Position numbers and translations under genes: made by a program. From NCBI GenBank assembly GCA_913009675.1, contig CAJVXD010000068.1:1-6849 (forward strand): DNA of 6,849 nt. Direction: 5' to 3'. The stretch comes from an uncultured bacterium (GTDB lineage: Bacteria; Omnitrophota; Gorgyraeia; Gorgyraeales; Gorgyraeaceae). Shown piece by piece: positions 5,458 through 6,849 of this stretch. Position 1 is the stretch's first letter, and every line of letters begins with the position of its first letter. Under the pieces are notes generated by a model. It was given only the letters and a program-made list of their open reading frames with translations. It searched no databases and was not told where the DNA came from.

Positions 5458-6515
5458 TACCCTGCCTTCTCCTGTTCGTAATTTATCGCGCGTATAGGAT
5501 AGGGTATCACAATGCCCTCTTTCGCATAACGCTCATGCAGTCTCTTTATAAACTCGTGCTTTACAAGGTAGTTGGCCACAAATTCCTCTGCCCTCAAAAT
5601 CACCGTAAAGTCTATGCTAAAATCATTGAAGGTATGGTAGCGGATAAATGGGTCAAACCCGGGCACACCGCCCTGCACTTCCTTCATAACCTCCTTTGCA
5701 ACTTCACATGTAACCCTTTCAACCTTCTTTAAATCAGATTCATAGTGCACGCCTACCTGCACTAAAACCGCCATCTCTTGCTCGGGATAATAGTAATTTA
5801 AAACCTTGGAATTCACCAAGACCTTGTTGGGTATTACCACTACATTATTCGGCAGCATCCTGATCCATGTTGAGCGCCAGCCAACTTTATATATATACCC
5901 TTCTTCCCCGGAATCAAGCTTTACAAACTGCCCGACCTTTACGGGTTTATCCATGACGATCTGGATACCGGAAAAGAAATTCTCAAGGGTAGGCTGGAGC
6001 GCAAGCGCCACTGCAAGGGAACCGATACCTAAAGACGCAAGCAGGGGTGTTATCGATACCCCAAAACTATCCAACAGTATCAATAGACCAAGGCCGACTA
6101 CTGTTATCCTTATAAAGGTCCTTGCCACGCCCCCCGAGGTCTTTAATATATCCACCTTATGGGAGTAGGCCTGTATAGTGTTGTTCAAAAGCCTATCCAT
6201 GAAAATGACAATGGCTACAACCGTGGTGGTCTTCAGTGCTACGAAGAAATACCTCGAGAGTTCAGAGTTGGTAAGCAGAGGCGATATCTTCTCCAGGACG
6301 ACTATGCCGCTTACGAAGATTAATAGCACCAGCGGGAAATTTAATGCCCCTATCAGGATATCATCGAGTTTGGACCTCGTATGCCTGGCAAACCTTTCTA
6401 TGCGGGTGAATATGATCTTTTTGAGGACAAGCAGGATGCTGACCCATGCAAAGTATATAATCGGCGCATAAATAAACCCTGGTATAGCAATATTAAATAA
6501 GGTGAGTTCTTTCAT
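5457..6515 (-). CDS. mscS: MscS family small-conductance mechanosensitive channel
   Basis: This inner-membrane channel opens under membrane tension to release solutes during hypo-osmotic shock. The 352-aa protein has about five hydrophobic segments (near 14-32, 58-76, 90-108, 132-150, 155-175), more than the three of E. coli MscS. The pore helix and beta domain are typical: LLASLGIGSLAVALALQP (158-175), NFFSGIQIVMDKPVKVGQFV (179-198), GWRSTWIRMLPNNVVVIPN (212-230), and a C-terminal alpha/beta vestibule ending IVIPYPIRAI (335-344). The ATG at 6513-6515 has GAGGG (6526-6530) with a 10-nt spacer. It is the first gene of a unit with yggT and possibly otsA and otsB, and is transcribed divergently from the prepilin gene. 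It could alternatively belong to a YnaI/YbdG-like branch with unknown gating stimulus. Confidence 0.93.
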   Translation of the reverse strand: MKELTLFNIAIPGFIYAPIIYFAWVSILLVLKKIIFTRIERFARHTRSKLDDILIGALNFPLVLLIFVSGIVVLEKISPLLTNSELSRYFFVALKTTTVVAIVIFMDRLLNNTIQAYSHKVDILKTSGGVARTFIRITVVGLGLLILLDSFGVSITPLLASLGIGSLAVALALQPTLENFFSGIQIVMDKPVKVGQFVKLDSGEEGYIYKVGWRSTWIRMLPNNVVVIPNKVLVNSKVLNYYYPEQEMAVLVQVGVHYESDLKKVERVTCEVAKEVMKEVQGGVPGFDPFIRYHTFNDFSIDFTVILRAEEFVANYLVKHEFIKRLHERYAKEGIVIPYPIRAINYEQEKAG

Positions 6516-6574
6516 AATATACTAACCCTCTTGGGGATATTTGAGGTATACCCAGAAATATATCAGATACTTAT

Positions 6575-6603
6575 ATATTACGACATCCTCTAAAGATTCG
6601 CAA
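6575..6603 (-). promoter_or_regulatory. Likely promoter of mscS-yggT
   Basis: On the minus strand TTGCGA (6598-6603) and TAATAT (6575-6580) are 17 bp apart. The expected start is near 6568, leaving a leader of about 50 nt with a GAGGG ribosome binding site. The -35 box is only partly consensus. Confidence 0.5.
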
Positions 6604-6610
6604 GTTTATT

Positions 6611-6631
6611 TTCAGAATTTTCAGAATTTTC
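6611..6631. repeat. Short tandem TTCAGAATT repeat in the mscS/prepilin divergent region
   Basis: TTCAGAATT occurs twice in direct succession (6611-6619, 6620-6628), followed by a partial third TTC. The second copy and its flank form the small palindrome CAGAATTTTCTG (6622-6633). It sits about 8 bp upstream of the mscS -35 box, so a regulator site or an A/T-rich promoter-enhancing element is possible; chance in AT-rich DNA is also possible. Confidence 0.5.
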
Positions 6632-6664
6632 TGCCCCTTTTTGATCCGGACTATTAAATAAGAC

Positions 6665-6693
6665 TTGAAAATTGGGTGATTTTGTTTTAAACT
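6665..6693 (+). promoter_or_regulatory. Possible promoter of the prepilin gene
   Basis: TTGAAA (6665-6670) and TAAACT (6688-6693) are separated by 17 bp on the plus strand. The ATG begins 10 nt after the -10 box, so transcription would start at or within a few bases of the start codon. No sigma54 (-24/-12) pattern, common for pilin genes, is seen. The -10 box is weak. Confidence 0.35.
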
Positions 6694-6703
6694 TAAAAGC
6701 AGG

Positions 6704-6849
6704 ATGAGTACACGTGGTTTTACATTAATAGAAGTTTTGATTGTAGTTATATTAGTAGGTATACTCATCAGTCTGGCTATCCCCACCTATATTAAAACTA
6801 TCGAGAAAGGAAAAGCAGAACAGGCAAAAAGCAATCTTCGCTTAATACA
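6704..6849 (+). CDS. Type IV pilin / pseudopilin-like prepilin (N-terminal part, runs off window)
   Basis: Forty-eight codons are visible from the ATG at 6704. The protein has a five-residue leader MSTRG, then FTLIEVLIVVILVGILISLA: a prepilin peptidase (PilD) site after G5, the mature F1, the conserved E5 (residue 10 of the precursor) and the hydrophobic assembly helix, followed by IPTYIKTIEKGKAEQAKSN. It is therefore the start of a type IV pilin or a type II secretion pseudopilin; the diagnostic C-terminal domain lies beyond the window, so I give no symbol. The frame is closed upstream by TGA at 6677-6679 with no other start. No properly spaced ribosome binding site exists (AGG abuts the ATG). 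Divergent from mscS, and not obviously related to the trehalose genes. Confidence 0.88.
   Translation, partial: MSTRGFTLIEVLIVVILVGILISLAIPTYIKTIEKGKAEQAKSNLRLI

Noticed and set aside
6571..6786. Minus-strand 71-codon open frame over the prepilin start
   Set aside because: It is antisense to the clear prepilin signal sequence and covers the mscS promoter region; no ribosome binding site or similarity is seen.
1..6849. CRISPR array, toxin-antitoxin pair or defence genes
   Set aside because: No regularly spaced repeats and no nuclease, toxin or antitoxin motifs are visible on either strand.

Overview
The window reads as bacterial chromosome with moderate GC, and almost every gene lies on the minus strand. 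The mix of a PyrR-attenuated pyrimidine gene, a type IV-type prepilin, an MscS channel and a trehalose cluster, together with the style of the proteins, suggests an uncultivated Gram-negative-type lineage. Omnitrophota (OP3) is my best guess, but it is a low-confidence inference from protein flavour; there is no rRNA or marker gene here.

Layout, read in the direction of minus-strand transcription (high to low coordinates). The right edge carries the start of a plus-strand prepilin (6704 to the window end). Divergent from it are mscS (mechanosensitive channel) and yggT, joined by a one-base TAATG overlap. After 107 bp holding a perfect 20-bp stem-loop come otsA (trehalose-6-phosphate synthase, GT20) and otsB (trehalose-6-phosphatase), 4 nt apart. 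Between otsB and the next gene is a ~296-bp non-coding palindromic element with perfect 28-bp terminal inverted repeats that begins at the base next to the otsB stop codon; it looks like a MITE. A promoter just beyond it, so close to the ATG that the mRNA should be nearly leaderless, drives an internally duplicated 229-aa protein (probably DUF5752) and an overlapping TreT-like GT4 glycosyltransferase. An intrinsic terminator closes this unit.

At the left edge is the 5' part of pyrR. It has a consensus sigma70-type promoter, a PyrR-binding hairpin with the hexaloop CGGAGA, and a leader terminator with eight Us immediately before the ribosome binding site. This is a complete-looking pyrimidine attenuation leader.

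Functionally, the central block looks like an osmotic or desiccation stress island: MscS releases solutes on downshock, OtsA and OtsB make trehalose from UDP-glucose and glucose-6-phosphate, and the TreT-like enzyme may make or recycle trehalose from NDP-glucose and glucose. I see no CRISPR array, tRNA, rRNA or phage gene. The most interesting items are the MITE-like element, the duplicated protein coupled to TreT, the pyrR leader, and the candidate leaderless transcripts.
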